From NCBI GenBank assembly GCA_008933705.1, contig WBUN01000001.1, positions 124,001-188,000 of the forward strand: a DNA stretch of 64,000 bases, read 5' to 3'. Within the stretch, counting starts at the first letter, position 1, and every line of letters starts with the position of its first letter. A program made the translations under genes and the position numbers. The notes below the pieces were generated by a model. That model saw only the letters and a program-made list of their open reading frames with translations, had not been told where the DNA came from and did no database searches. This document shows, piece after piece, positions 7,429-14,520 of the stretch. The stretch comes from Hyphomicrobiaceae bacterium. Lineage in GTDB: Bacteria; Pseudomonadota; Alphaproteobacteria; Rhizobiales; Hyphomicrobiaceae.

Positions 7429-8328
7429 CTATTCGGCTGCTGCCCGGCGCTCCAGAAGCATGGGCAGGGCATCGAACACCCGCATGGCCATGTCGGTGAG
7501 GGTCCGGGTCAGCTTTCCGAAATCCCTGTTCTTGGTCAGGGTCGCTTCGTCGAGGTAGAGCGCGCGGTTGATCTCGAGTTGCAGAGATTGCAGGCCATGG
7601 CTGGGGTTGCCGTAGTACTCGGTGATGAAGCCGCCCGCGTAGGGCCGGTTGATCTGCACCTCGTAGCCTGCTCCCTGCAGGATCTCGCGGATGAAGCGCG
7701 TCAGCTTGGCGTCGCAAGAGGCGCCGAACCGGTCACCCAGAACGAAGTGCGGCCGCCCGCCCGGGGGCTGGCCCATCGAAGCGGACGGCATTGAATGGCA
7801 GTCGATCAGGATCGCCATGCCGAAGCGCTTGCGGGTCGTCTCCAGCAGGTCCGCCAAGGCCGAATGGAACGGCCGGTACAGCCGCTCGATGCGCTCGAAG
7901 GCCGCGCCGATCGGCAGCCGTTCGCGGTAGATCTCCTCGGTATCGGCGACCACGCGCGCGATGGTGCCGAGACCGCCGATGACGCGCGCCGACTGCGTAT
8001 TGGCGAAATCCGGCAGCCGGCCGCTGAAAAGCTCCGGATCGAGCTCATAGGGCTCGCGATTGACGTCAAGGTAGGCGCGAGGAAAGCGTGCGGCGATCAG
8101 GGGCGCGCCGAGGGCGACCACCGGCTCGAACAACTCGTCGACAAAGCAGTCCTCCGATTTGCGCAGGGTGTGAGGATCGAGCCGCGATGCCTCGAGGAAC
8201 GCCTTGGGATAGATGCGGCCCGAGTGCGGCGAGCAAAAGACGACGGGGGTCAGCTGCTCCGCGGGTCGCCTGAGCGTCAGGGGCGGTGTCAGCTCGGCAA
8301 GTATCGAGGCGCGTTCACTGGCGTGCAT
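7429..8328 (-). CDS. N-formylglutamate amidohydrolase family protein
   Basis: A 299-residue zinc-hydrolase-like protein. CSPHSGRIYP near the N-terminus, DVNREPYELDP, AILIDCHSMPS and the C-terminal EINRALY are conserved blocks of the N-formylglutamate amidohydrolase family, which splits N-formylglutamate to glutamate and formate at the end of one histidine-degradation route. No other hut genes are near, and many family members act on unknown N-formyl or related substrates. The start is placed at ATG 8328; an upstream ATG at 8382 adds 18 residues without conservation. It is divergent from cpdR with 272 bases between. Confidence 0.88.
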   Translation of the reverse strand: MHASERASILAELTPPLTLRRPAEQLTPVVFCSPHSGRIYPKAFLEASRLDPHTLRKSEDCFVDELFEPVVALGAPLIAARFPRAYLDVNREPYELDPELFSGRLPDFANTQSARVIGGLGTIARVVADTEEIYRERLPIGAAFERIERLYRPFHSALADLLETTRKRFGMAILIDCHSMPSASMGQPPGGRPHFVLGDRFGASCDAKLTRFIREILQGAGYEVQINRPYAGGFITEYYGNPSHGLQSLQLEINRALYLDEATLTKNRDFGKLTRTLTDMAMRVFDALPMLLERRAAAE

Positions 8329-8600
8329 GTCAGTTCTTGCAGGTTCCGTCCGTTGCCTTGGCCTCGCAGCGCCGCCCCTCATACCTGCAGCCGCGCGAGC
8401 ATTCTCACTCTGCCAAGGGGCGGCTGGGCTGTCTATCTCGCCTCTGCCGCATATCGTGGAAGAAGCCGCGCTTAGGGATATCCACGCTATTTCATTGCTC
8501 GTTTACCAAATTAGCGCCAGATTCCTGAGGCAACGCCTCGCTTGGCCGAAGTGTTGCAGTACGCAGGGATGAATACTTTCTTTCCCAGTTTGGGCCACCC

Positions 8601-8987
8601 ATGACCGCCAAGCCGTCTCGCCTTCCGGTTCGCCGCATCCTCCTGGCGGAGGACGACGAATCCATGCGTGGTTTCCTCGAGCGCGCCCTGACCAAGGCGG
8701 GCTATGAGGTCATCGCCTTCGCCAACGGCAAGGAAGCCCATGACCGTCTGCAGGAGGAGCCGTTCACGCTGCTGCTGACCGATATCGTCATGCCGCAGAT
8801 GGACGGTATCGAACTGGCACGGCGGGCCAGCGAGCTCGATCCCGAGCTCAAGATCATGTTCATCACCGGCTTTGCGGCCGTGACGCTGAATACCGAGACG
8901 CAGGCTGTTAAGAGCGCACGCGTCCTCTCCAAGCCCTTCCACCTCAAGGATTTGGTGCGCGAAATCGATAGGCTGCTGGCCGCCTGA
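8601..8987 (+). CDS. cpdR: CpdR-like single-domain response regulator
   Basis: A 128-residue receiver domain without an output domain. Acidic residues EDD (17-19), phospho-acceptor Asp61 in TDIVMPQMDG and the switch lysine in SKPF are present. RRILLAEDDESMRGFLERAL and the C-terminal LLAA strongly resemble Caulobacter CpdR. When unphosphorylated, CpdR docks on ClpX and directs ClpXP to cell-cycle substrates; its own turnover needs the two terminal alanines, which are kept here. A CckA-ChpT phosphorelay is expected elsewhere. It is monocistronic with no clear CtrA box upstream. Confidence 0.93.
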   Translation: MTAKPSRLPVRRILLAEDDESMRGFLERALTKAGYEVIAFANGKEAHDRLQEEPFTLLLTDIVMPQMDGIELARRASELDPELKIMFITGFAAVTLNTETQAVKSARVLSKPFHLKDLVREIDRLLAA

Positions 8988-9077
8988 AGGCCATTCAGCC
9001 GGTGCGCGTGTTCCCTTGCCACCTGAAATGATTGCCGATATACGACATGCGCAAACCGCGCGGTGCCACCGCGTTCA

Positions 9078-9152
9078 GGGCGCGTAGCTCAGCGGTAGAG
9101 CACTACCTTGACATGGTAGGGGTCACAGGTTCGATCCCTGTCGCGCCCACCA
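9078..9152 (+). tRNA. tRNA-Val (anticodon GAC)
   Basis: The cloverleaf has acceptor arms GGGCGCG and CGCGCCC, anticodon stem CTACC/GGTAG around loop TTGACAT, T-loop GGTTCGATCC and an encoded CCA. It lies 32 bases before rpmJ, so the two may share a transcript. Confidence 0.97.
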
Positions 9153-9184
9153 TTCTGCTGCTGAAGAAATAAGGCATAAGGGCC

Positions 9185-9310
9185 ATGAAGGTCAGGAATT
9201 CGTTGAAGTCGCTGCGTTCGCGCCACCGCGATAACCGCCTCGTGCGCCGCAAGGGCCGCGTCTACGTCATCAACAAGACCAACCGCCGGTTCAAGGCGCG
9301 CCAGGGCTGA
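9185..9310 (+). CDS. rpmJ: 50S ribosomal protein L36, zinc-free type
   Basis: A 41-residue, very basic ribosomal protein that binds 23S r[30 protein letters not shown] and the [12 protein letters not shown] end are the signature of the alternative L36 form. The Cys/His zinc ribbon of the other L36 type is absent. It is too short for many gene callers. An AAGG ribosome site precedes the ATG. It sits alone outside the ribosomal operons, as is common in alphaproteobacteria. Confidence 0.96.
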   Translation: MKVRNSLKSLRSRHRDNRLVRRKGRVYVINKTNRRFKARQG

Positions 9311-9372
9311 GGCTGGGCGATGCGCCGCCACGCCCTTTGACCACGGCGACGCTGCCCGGCTATGGTGGCGAT

Positions 9373-10005
9373 ATGCCACTGATGTCATCCCCTCGATCTC
9401 TTGCAGCACTTGTTGCCGTTGCAGGCGGCTTGGCGCTCGTGGGCGCGCTGCCCGCGCCGGCGCAGGCGCCGCAAGCCGGCCCGCGCGTCATGCCGCACGG
9501 CATGCCCAAGACACCGGCCGAGCGGGAGAAGATCCTCTCCGATCTCTATGCGCATCTGGCCGCGTCCACGGACGAGGAAAGCGCCAAGGCAGTTGCGGAC
9601 GCAATCGAGCGCGTATGGCTCAACTCGGGCAGCGACACCATCGATCTCCTGATGGAGCGATCGATGAAGGCTGTTGCGGACAAAAAGCTCGATCTTGCGC
9701 TCAAGCTGCTCGACCACGTCGTTGCCCTCGCTCCCGATTTCACCGAGGCCTGGAATCGGCGCGCTTACGTTCATTACAGGATGAACAAGGTCGATCTGGC
9801 ACTCGGCGACCTGCGCCGCACGCTGGCGCTTGATGCCAATCACTTCAAGGCGCTCGACGGCCTGGCGCAGATCCTGCGAGAGATCGGCCAGAAGAAGCCG
9901 GCGCTGAAGGCGTTCAAGCAGCTTCTCGATGTGCACCCGTATTGGTCGGGGGCCCAGGAGGCCGCGGACGAGCTCGGACGCGAGGTCGACGGGCAAGGCA
10001 TCTGA
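9373..10005 (+). CDS. Exported tetratricopeptide-repeat protein
   Basis: A 210-residue periplasmic protein. A Sec signal with a hydrophobic core (SLAALVAVAGGLALVGAL) ends near the Ala-rich APAQA. The mature part has about three TPR-like helix pairs, recognisable in the ALKLLDHVVALAPDFTEAWNRRAYVHY and DLRRTLALDANHFKALDGLAQ stretches. TPRs mediate protein-protein contacts; no catalytic motif is seen. ATG 9373 is preferred because of GGTGG upstream; a TTG at 9337 is in frame. It follows rpmJ and precedes the FetAB-like pair without clear operon linkage. The partner is unknown. Confidence 0.85.
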   Translation: MPLMSSPRSLAALVAVAGGLALVGALPAPAQAPQAGPRVMPHGMPKTPAEREKILSDLYAHLAASTDEESAKAVADAIERVWLNSGSDTIDLLMERSMKAVADKKLDLALKLLDHVVALAPDFTEAWNRRAYVHYRMNKVDLALGDLRRTLALDANHFKALDGLAQILREIGQKKPALKAFKQLLDVHPYWSGAQEAADELGREVDGQGI

Positions 10006-10197
10006 CACTGCGCTGATCCAAGGCAGACCTGCCGGCCCAGAATCGCGAATTGATGGCTGCGCGACGTGGCCCGGGGCGGTCATCCACAACGAACCTGCTG
10101 ACAACGCCCGCAAGCTGCGGCCGTGGCTTGCCATTGCGCTCGCGATGCCGCACATCGCTTCCTCAGGGATACCGCAGGAGCTGCTTGGACGGTCGCG

Positions 10198-10806
10198 GTG
10201 CTGAAGGTCGACTATCTTTCGGTGCGTGGTCTGTCACCTTTGTCTTTCGAGGTCGCCGCACGCCAATGCCTGGCGATCGAAGGCCCGTCGGGCTCGGGCA
10301 AGTCGCGCCTGCTGCGTGCCATCGCGGATCTCGACCCCGCCGACGGCTACGTCTTTCTGGAAGGTGTCGAGCGGCGCGAGGTGCCGGCACAGCAGTGGCG
10401 TCGGCGCGTGCGCTACGTGGCGACGGAGCCTGCGTGGTGGGCGCGGACGGCACGCGAGCATTTTCCGTCGACGGGCAGGCTGGAACGGCTGCTGTCCTCG
10501 CTGGCGCTGGAGCCAGATAAGCTCGACGCACCCCTCGCGGAGCTTTCCACCGGCGAACGCCAGCGCCTGGGCCTGTTGCGTGCCATTGCCGATGACCCGC
10601 AGGTACTGCTGCTGGACGAGCCGACCTCCGCGCTCGACCCGCCGACAGGAGCGCTGGTGGAGGAGCTCATCAAGTTCCAGATCCTTGTCGGCCGCATCGT
10701 CGTGTTGGTCAGCCACGACGCGGCGCAGATCGGGCGGCTCGCTCACGCCAGGCTGCGCCTGCTTGCTGCAGAGGCCCCGCGCGCCAACCAGAGCGCAGCT
10801 GCATGA
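10198..10806 (+). CDS. fetA: FetA-like ABC transporter ATP-binding protein
   Basis: A compact ATPase of about 202 residues. Walker A is EGPSGSGKSRLL, the signature is LSTGERQRLGLLRA, and Walker B is VLLLDEPTSALD followed by the switch histidine in VSHD. The small size and the downstream UPF0014 permease identify the FetAB type, reported in E. coli to export iron and help oxidative-stress resistance. The start is uncertain: GTG 10198 gives the best family fit, but the frame is open from ATG 10123. The stop overlaps the permease start by four bases (ATGA), so translation is coupled. Confidence 0.88.
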   Translation: MLKVDYLSVRGLSPLSFEVAARQCLAIEGPSGSGKSRLLRAIADLDPADGYVFLEGVERREVPAQQWRRRVRYVATEPAWWARTAREHFPSTGRLERLLSSLALEPDKLDAPLAELSTGERQRLGLLRAIADDPQVLLLDEPTSALDPPTGALVEELIKFQILVGRIVVLVSHDAAQIGRLAHARLRLLAAEAPRANQSAAA

Positions 10807-11600
10807 GCTACGTCGATCTCTCCATCCCCGACCTCGCGCTTGCCGCATTGCTGCTGGTTGTCAACGGGGCGCTCTCATTCGCGCTGGGCCTGCGGTTCGA
10901 GCTGAGCCTGGCGGTGGCGGCTCTTCGCATGGTGGTGCAGATTTCCGCGATCGGCATGCTGTTGAAGTTCGTTCTGGGGCAGACCTCGCCCGGTTGGACG
11001 GCGCTGGTCGGCTTGGTGATGGTGCTTGTTGCCGCCTTCGAGCTTCTTCGCCGCCAGGAGCGGCGCTTCCGAAGTTGGGTCATGTACGGCCTGGGCAGTG
11101 CGGTTTTGCTGCTGACAGGCGGGCTCGGCGCACTTTATGCCGTCGCCATCGTTGCCGGACCGGAGCTCCTGAGCAATCCACGCTATCTCCTGCCGGTCCT
11201 CGGCATGGCGCTTGGCAATACGCTCACCAGCGCCAGCCTGTCTCTGCAGACGCTTGCCGAGGGTGTGGAGCTGGAGCGCGGTGCGATCGAAGCGCGCATC
11301 GCACTGGGTGCTACGCGCTTTGCGGCATTCTCGTCCCTCCTGCAGCGCGCGTTCAGGACGGCGACGACGCCGCTGATCGCAGCTATGGCGCTTGCCGGCG
11401 CGGTCGCCATGCCCGACATGATGGCGGGGCAGATCCTGGCCGGCGCAGACCCGGTCGCGGCAGCACGACAACAGATCATGATCATGCTGGTGCTGGCCGG
11501 AGCTGCGGCGCTGGGCGCGCTGGCTGCTGCCGTGGGCGGCGTTCGGCTGTTGACGGACAAGCGCCACCGCCTCCGCCTCGACCGTCTGGCGCAGGCTTGA
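10803..11600 (+). CDS. fetB: FetB-like (UPF0014) ABC permease
   Basis: A 265-residue inner-membrane protein with about seven hydrophobic helices. Family marks are LRMVVQISAIGMLLKFVL in the second helix region, GMALGNTLTSASLSL near the centre, and RIALGATRFAAF and ALAGAVAMPDMMAGQILAGADP in the C-terminal half. It pairs with the ATPase encoded just upstream through a four-base overlap. The transported ion is inferred from the family (iron, possibly another metal) and is not proven here. Confidence 0.92.
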   Translation: MSYVDLSIPDLALAALLLVVNGALSFALGLRFELSLAVAALRMVVQISAIGMLLKFVLGQTSPGWTALVGLVMVLVAAFELLRRQERRFRSWVMYGLGSAVLLLTGGLGALYAVAIVAGPELLSNPRYLLPVLGMALGNTLTSASLSLQTLAEGVELERGAIEARIALGATRFAAFSSLLQRAFRTATTPLIAAMALAGAVAMPDMMAGQILAGADPVAAARQQIMIMLVLAGAAALGALAAAVGGVRLLTDKRHRLRLDRLAQA

Positions 11601-11651
11601 GCAGACTGTGCGGGACTCAGGGCTGCAGCCCGCGCGCAGGAAGAAAGCGCG

Positions 11652-11990
11652 CTATTTCTTCTTTGCCACCGCCGCCGCCGGTGCCTCGTCGCCCCAGCAC
11701 ACAAGGGCTGTTGCCTTGCAGGTATGCTCGTCGACGACGATGAGATTGAGGAACAGCTCGCAGCTCACGTCCTTCTTGCCGACCGTGTACTTGCCGATCC
11801 CCTTCTGCTTGGCCCATTCGGCTATGTACTTGTCGAGCAAGTCTTTGGCGTCCTTGGTGGGGCCATCCTTGCCGTAGTCGTTCACCGAGAATGCGAGCTT
11901 CGTGCACTTGGCTGCCGCGGGCGTCGTGCCGGCGAGGACGAGCGCAGCCATCGCTGTGGCGAGCACAACCGCGGTTGATCTCGAACGCAT
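11652..11990 (-). CDS. Small secreted four-cysteine protein (CX6C family), member 1
   Basis: A 112-residue exported protein of unknown function. The Sec signal ends AAA before Lys28-Cys29. The mature chain has cysteines 29, 77, 91 and 98; the last two are spaced CX6C and a cysteine follows the signal peptide directly, exactly as in the three paralogues at 12791, 13201 and 13572. The middle part is Lys/Asp-rich and helical, and the tail is Ala/Lys-rich. Two disulfides are likely. GGGAGG precedes the ATG, and a hairpin lies just upstream of it at 12004-12042. It is the most diverged member; the relation rests on cysteine spacing and signal architecture. Confidence 0.8.
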   Translation of the reverse strand: MRSRSTAVVLATAMAALVLAGTTPAAAKCTKLAFSVNDYGKDGPTKDAKDLLDKYIAEWAKQKGIGKYTVGKKDVSCELFLNLIVVDEHTCKATALVCWGDEAPAAAVAKKK

Positions 11991-12003
11991 GAAGGCCTCC
12001 CGT

Positions 12004-12042
12004 CTATTGGATGAGCGATCCTGATTGCGCTCATCCTAATAG
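12004..12042 (-). promoter_or_regulatory. Stem-loop in the leader of the secreted protein gene at 11652
   Basis: Near-perfect arms of 14-15 bases (CTATTGGATGAGCG and CGCTCATCCTAATAG) enclose a ten-base loop, ending 13 bases before the start codon and beside the GGGAGG ribosome site. No T-run follows. It could control mRNA stability or translation, or end transcription from the gene at 12124. Confidence 0.5.
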
Positions 12043-12123
12043 CTGCAAGGCCAGGCGCATGACTAGACCGAATCCGCCTGCGCTCCGCGGCGCCTGTGAA
12101 CTGTGGCTGCGGAGGCGCTGCGC

Positions 12124-12492
12124 TCAGCGCAGGTAGGGCGAATCGCCGCCGCGCGGTGCAATGCCCGAGTCGAAGAAGAAGCCGTGATCGAATGGGCCGT
12201 TGGTCGTCTGCCTGTCCACCCAGGGATTACGATAGCTGTTGGTGCTGCCGTACAGGTTGCGCGTCAGGCTATAGGTGTTGACCACGTCGGAGCTGTCGTA
12301 CGAATAGCCGCCGCGCCGCTGCGTATAGCCATACACGCGCGCGCTCTTCTTGCGGTAATAGCGGGTCTTCGGGTGTTCCACGGCATCATTCGATGCCACC
12401 GTCCCGCGCCGCTCGCCGGCCTCGGCTGCTCCGTCCCATGCCAGCAGAGCGAAGGTGCCGAGCACGATTGCCAGTAGGCTCTTATGCGTCAT
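12124..12492 (-). CDS. Small secreted Tyr/Arg-rich protein of unknown function
   Basis: A 122-residue exported protein. A Sec signal (SLLAIVLGTFALLAWDGAAEAG) is followed by a cysteine-free mature part rich in Tyr, Arg, Ser and Asn, including YRKKSARVYGYTQRRGGYSYDSSD and NPWVDRQTTNGPFDHGFFFDSGIAPRGG. The last segment looks like a conserved C-terminal motif of short Hyphomicrobiales proteins, but I cannot name the family. It lies among the four-cysteine genes on the same strand but does not share their cysteine plan. The start codon is the only reasonable ATG ahead of the signal. Confidence 0.75.
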   Translation of the reverse strand: MTHKSLLAIVLGTFALLAWDGAAEAGERRGTVASNDAVEHPKTRYYRKKSARVYGYTQRRGGYSYDSSDVVNTYSLTRNLYGSTNSYRNPWVDRQTTNGPFDHGFFFDSGIAPRGGDSPYLR

Positions 12493-12539
12493 GATGATCC
12501 TGCCTTCGGTTCAATGTGCCGCTTCAGCATCGTCGCAGT

Positions 12540-12614
12540 CTAGTGTCCCGATCGCGAAGTTCGTCACCATCTGCGGCACGCTCCGAACGAACTTCGCGAT
12601 CGAAAGGACACTAG
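12540..12614. repeat. Palindromic element, family A
   Basis: The left arm CTAGTGTCCCGATCGCGAAG plus TTCGT and a matching right arm ending GGACACTAG form a 75-base inverted repeat. It is close in sequence to the element at 36509. A second palindrome follows after 13 bases, making a doublet. Confidence 0.85.
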
Positions 12615-12627
12615 CAAGTCTATGATT

Positions 12628-12705
12628 CTAGTGTGGTTCAGATTCCGAAGTCCGCTTCGGAGGCTGGTCGCACGGTGGTAGCGGACTTCGGAATCACCAC
12701 ACTAG
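12628..12705. repeat. Palindromic element, family A variant
   Basis: Arms CTAGTGTGGTT-AGATTCCGAAGTCCGCT and the complementary AGCGGACTTCGGAATCACCACACTAG form a 78-base hairpin. It is the partner of the palindrome at 12540 and shares the CTAGTGT ends and the TTCCGAAGT core with elements near 36.5 kb. Confidence 0.85.
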
Positions 12706-12790
12706 GGCATGGATGCAACGAAGTCCTAAACGGAAAGGGGCCGCCCAAGCATCTTCGGGTGGCCCCAATTTGCACCTGCCGACCCCAGGC

Positions 12791-13054
12791 TCAGCTGCAA
12801 GCGCGCTGAGACGCCGTGCACTCCGTGAACATGGGCGTCGTGCACTTGTACTGCACCTTGCCCTTGGGCTTTGCGCCGGAAAGGGCAATGGAGGTATCAA
12901 GGGACATCTTGGCCATTCCCATGGCCATCATCTTGTCGACACCCCAGCCGGCGGCCTTCGTCCGGGAGCATTTCGCCTCGGCTTGTGTTCCCGTCAGCAG
13001 CGCCAGCGCCGCGAGCGCACATCCCCCAACCGCAACGCGAACCAGTTTCTTCAT
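12791..13054 (-). CDS. Small secreted four-cysteine protein (CX6C family), member 2
   Basis: An 87-residue exported protein. The signal peptide ends AEA before Lys28-Cys29. Cysteines are at 29, 71, 79 and 86, with CX7C and CX6C spacing at the C-terminus (YKCTTPMFTECTASQRAC). A methionine-rich helix (DKMMAMGMAKM) fills the centre and GKVQYKC replaces the GYKV...C region of members 3 and 4. The start at 13054 is set by CTGGAGGACGTGGG upstream; longer frames reach 13129. The function is unknown. It is the shortest member and 146 bases from the next one. Confidence 0.8.
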   Translation of the reverse strand: MKKLVRVAVGGCALAALALLTGTQAEAKCSRTKAAGWGVDKMMAMGMAKMSLDTSIALSGAKPKGKVQYKCTTPMFTECTASQRACS

Positions 13055-13200
13055 CCCACGTCCTCCAGGAAAGAGATCCATAGACAACTCATTATGCCGG
13101 GATGTTCCGCCCATTCCGAGCATTACCAATGCCTGCTCGGCCGTTTGGACCTTTGCGTTGCAGTTGCGTCACGATGTGCGATCGGATCCTGCTGCGATGC

Positions 13201-13509
13201 CTATTTGCAGAGCGTGGCCTGCATCACGCATTCCTGCCCCAGGCCACCCGGCTTGCAGCGGGACTTGACGTTGCTGACCTTGTAGCCGGGCGCAGTGCCC
13301 ACCTTCATGCCCGATGACATGAAGCCCGCCCAGGAGCCCCAATCCGTTGCCTGCAGCACGGCTTCCCAAGCCTGAAACTTGGCGTTGTCGACGGTGCTGC
13401 CGGTGCCTTGGCCGGCCTTGCTGACACATTGAGCCTCCGCCACGCCGGCGGCCATGAGAAGGCCCGCGGCAGCGACGGCCGGCACGAGTGTGCGTATGAT
13501 CTGCTTCAT
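13201..13509 (-). CDS. Small secreted four-cysteine protein (CX6C family), member 3
   Basis: A 102-residue exported protein. The signal ends AEA before Gln27-Cys28. Cysteines are at 28, 85, 94 and 101. It is a close paralogue of the product of the next gene (13572): they share GTGxxVDxAKFQA, TDWGxW, APGYxV, CKPGGxGQEC and QATxCK at identical spacing. The start is supported by GGGAG seven bases upstream. The gap of 62 bases to the neighbouring copy and common orientation suggest one transcript. No catalytic residues are evident; a small disulfide-bonded binding or inhibitor protein is one possibility. Confidence 0.85.
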   Translation of the reverse strand: MKQIIRTLVPAVAAAGLLMAAGVAEAQCVSKAGQGTGSTVDNAKFQAWEAVLQATDWGSWAGFMSSGMKVGTAPGYKVSNVKSRCKPGGLGQECVMQATLCK

Positions 13510-13571
13510 TGCTGATGCTCCCTGTTCGAAATCTGCGAGTTGGCTAGCGGCACCTGGCGCCGCACCTGCAC

Positions 13572-13889
13572 CTAGGCCTTCTTGCAGAAGGTCGCCTGGC
13601 TCAGGCACTCCTGGCCCCAGCCGCCCGGCTTGCACTTGAACCTGAGACCCTTGACGGTATAGCCGGGGGCGACGCCGACCTTGGCGCCCGATCCCATCCA
13701 GACCGCCCACATGCCCCAGTCCGTTCCCTGCAGCATGGCTTCATAGGCCTGGAACTTGGCACTGTCGACGCTGCCGCCAGTGCCCTTGCCGCCGATGGTC
13801 TTGCACTGCGCCTGCGCGCCAGTGCTGGCGGCGGCCAAGGCGCCTGCAACGACGGCTACACAGCCCAGTCCGCGCATGATCGTCTTCAT
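13572..13889 (-). CDS. Small secreted four-cysteine protein (CX6C family), member 4
   Basis: A 105-residue exported protein, the first gene of the paralogue pair. The signal ends AQA before Gln28-Cys29. Cysteines are at 29, 86, 95 and 102, matching member 3 with the same 56-, 8- and 6-residue gaps. Glycine- and tryptophan-rich blocks (GTGGSVDSAKFQAYEA, TDWGMWAVWMGSG) are conserved. GGGAGGG precedes the ATG. A terminator-like hairpin with six T residues ends only 20 bases before the start codon, so the gene is either attenuated in its leader or reached by read-through from cspA. The function is unknown. Confidence 0.85.
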   Translation of the reverse strand: MKTIMRGLGCVAVVAGALAAASTGAQAQCKTIGGKGTGGSVDSAKFQAYEAMLQGTDWGMWAVWMGSGAKVGVAPGYTVKGLRFKCKPGGWGQECLSQATFCKKA

Positions 13890-13909
13890 TGTCGAGCCCT
13901 CCCATAAAC

Positions 13910-13953
13910 AAAAAAGACAGCGAGCCGGGGGAGATTGCCCGAGATCGCTGTCC
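13910..13953 (-). terminator. Intrinsic terminator/attenuator upstream of the gene at 13572
   Basis: On the minus strand GGACAGCGA pairs with TCGCTGTC, with an inner CGGG/CCCG stem, followed by TTTTTTGTTTA. It lies 105 bases after the cspA stop and 20 bases before the next start codon. It may end the cspA transcript, act as an attenuator, or both. Upstream GACAGA/TCTGTC and TGTC/GACA segments could form competing hairpins. Confidence 0.7.
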
Positions 13954-14057
13954 TTGGACACTGACAGAGCCCGTTCTGTCGAGCCCGCCCACTGAATTCT
14001 TTGCCACCCGTGGCCGGTAGGTGACGAATTTCGCGCCTATCCCCGCACAGATGCCGA

Positions 14058-14273
14058 TTACTGCGCCATTTGCAGGTTTACGGCCTTCGGTCCCTTGCCG
14101 CGCTTGTCAGGCTCGGTTTCGAACGAAACGCGCATGCCTTCATCGAGAGGGCCAATGCCCGAACGTTCGACGGCAGTGATGTGGACGAATACGTCCTTGC
14201 CGCCCTGATCCGGCGTGATGAAGCCGAAGCCTTTCGACTGGTTGAAAAACTTGACAGTTCCGTTCTGCCGCAT
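14058..14273 (-). CDS. CspA-family cold-shock protein
   Basis: A 71-residue single cold-shock domain. NGTVKFFNQSKGFGFITPD holds RNP-1 (KGFGFI) and DVFVHITAV holds RNP-2, the aromatic surfaces that bind single-stranded RNA or DNA and melt structure. The length and the C-terminal GPKAVNLQMAQ match stand-alone Csp proteins, which act as RNA chaperones. GGAGA precedes the ATG. Whether it is cold-induced cannot be told. The 247 bases upstream, before the end of rlmJ, form a leader that could be structured but hold no gene. Confidence 0.95.
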   Translation of the reverse strand: MRQNGTVKFFNQSKGFGFITPDQGGKDVFVHITAVERSGIGPLDEGMRVSFETEPDKRGKGPKAVNLQMAQ

Positions 14274-14520
14274 GCGAGGTCTCCATGTCCCCGGTAAACA
14301 ATTGCAGATCGCCTCAGCCCGCTGTCGAGCTGACGCGGGTGAAGCCTAGGCAGTCTCGTCCGATGTCGGGGAACGTGAGGCGCGAGATAAACGTGACGCG
14401 TCTGCGCAAATCATCTCAGGTCAGTCTCAGCAGTCTCCGCCGGGTCCGATGGGCCGCCCGAACTGCGGCGGAGTATCGATGATTGCTGTGGCCGGCGCAA
14501 GGCAAAACAGCGCCTGCCGG

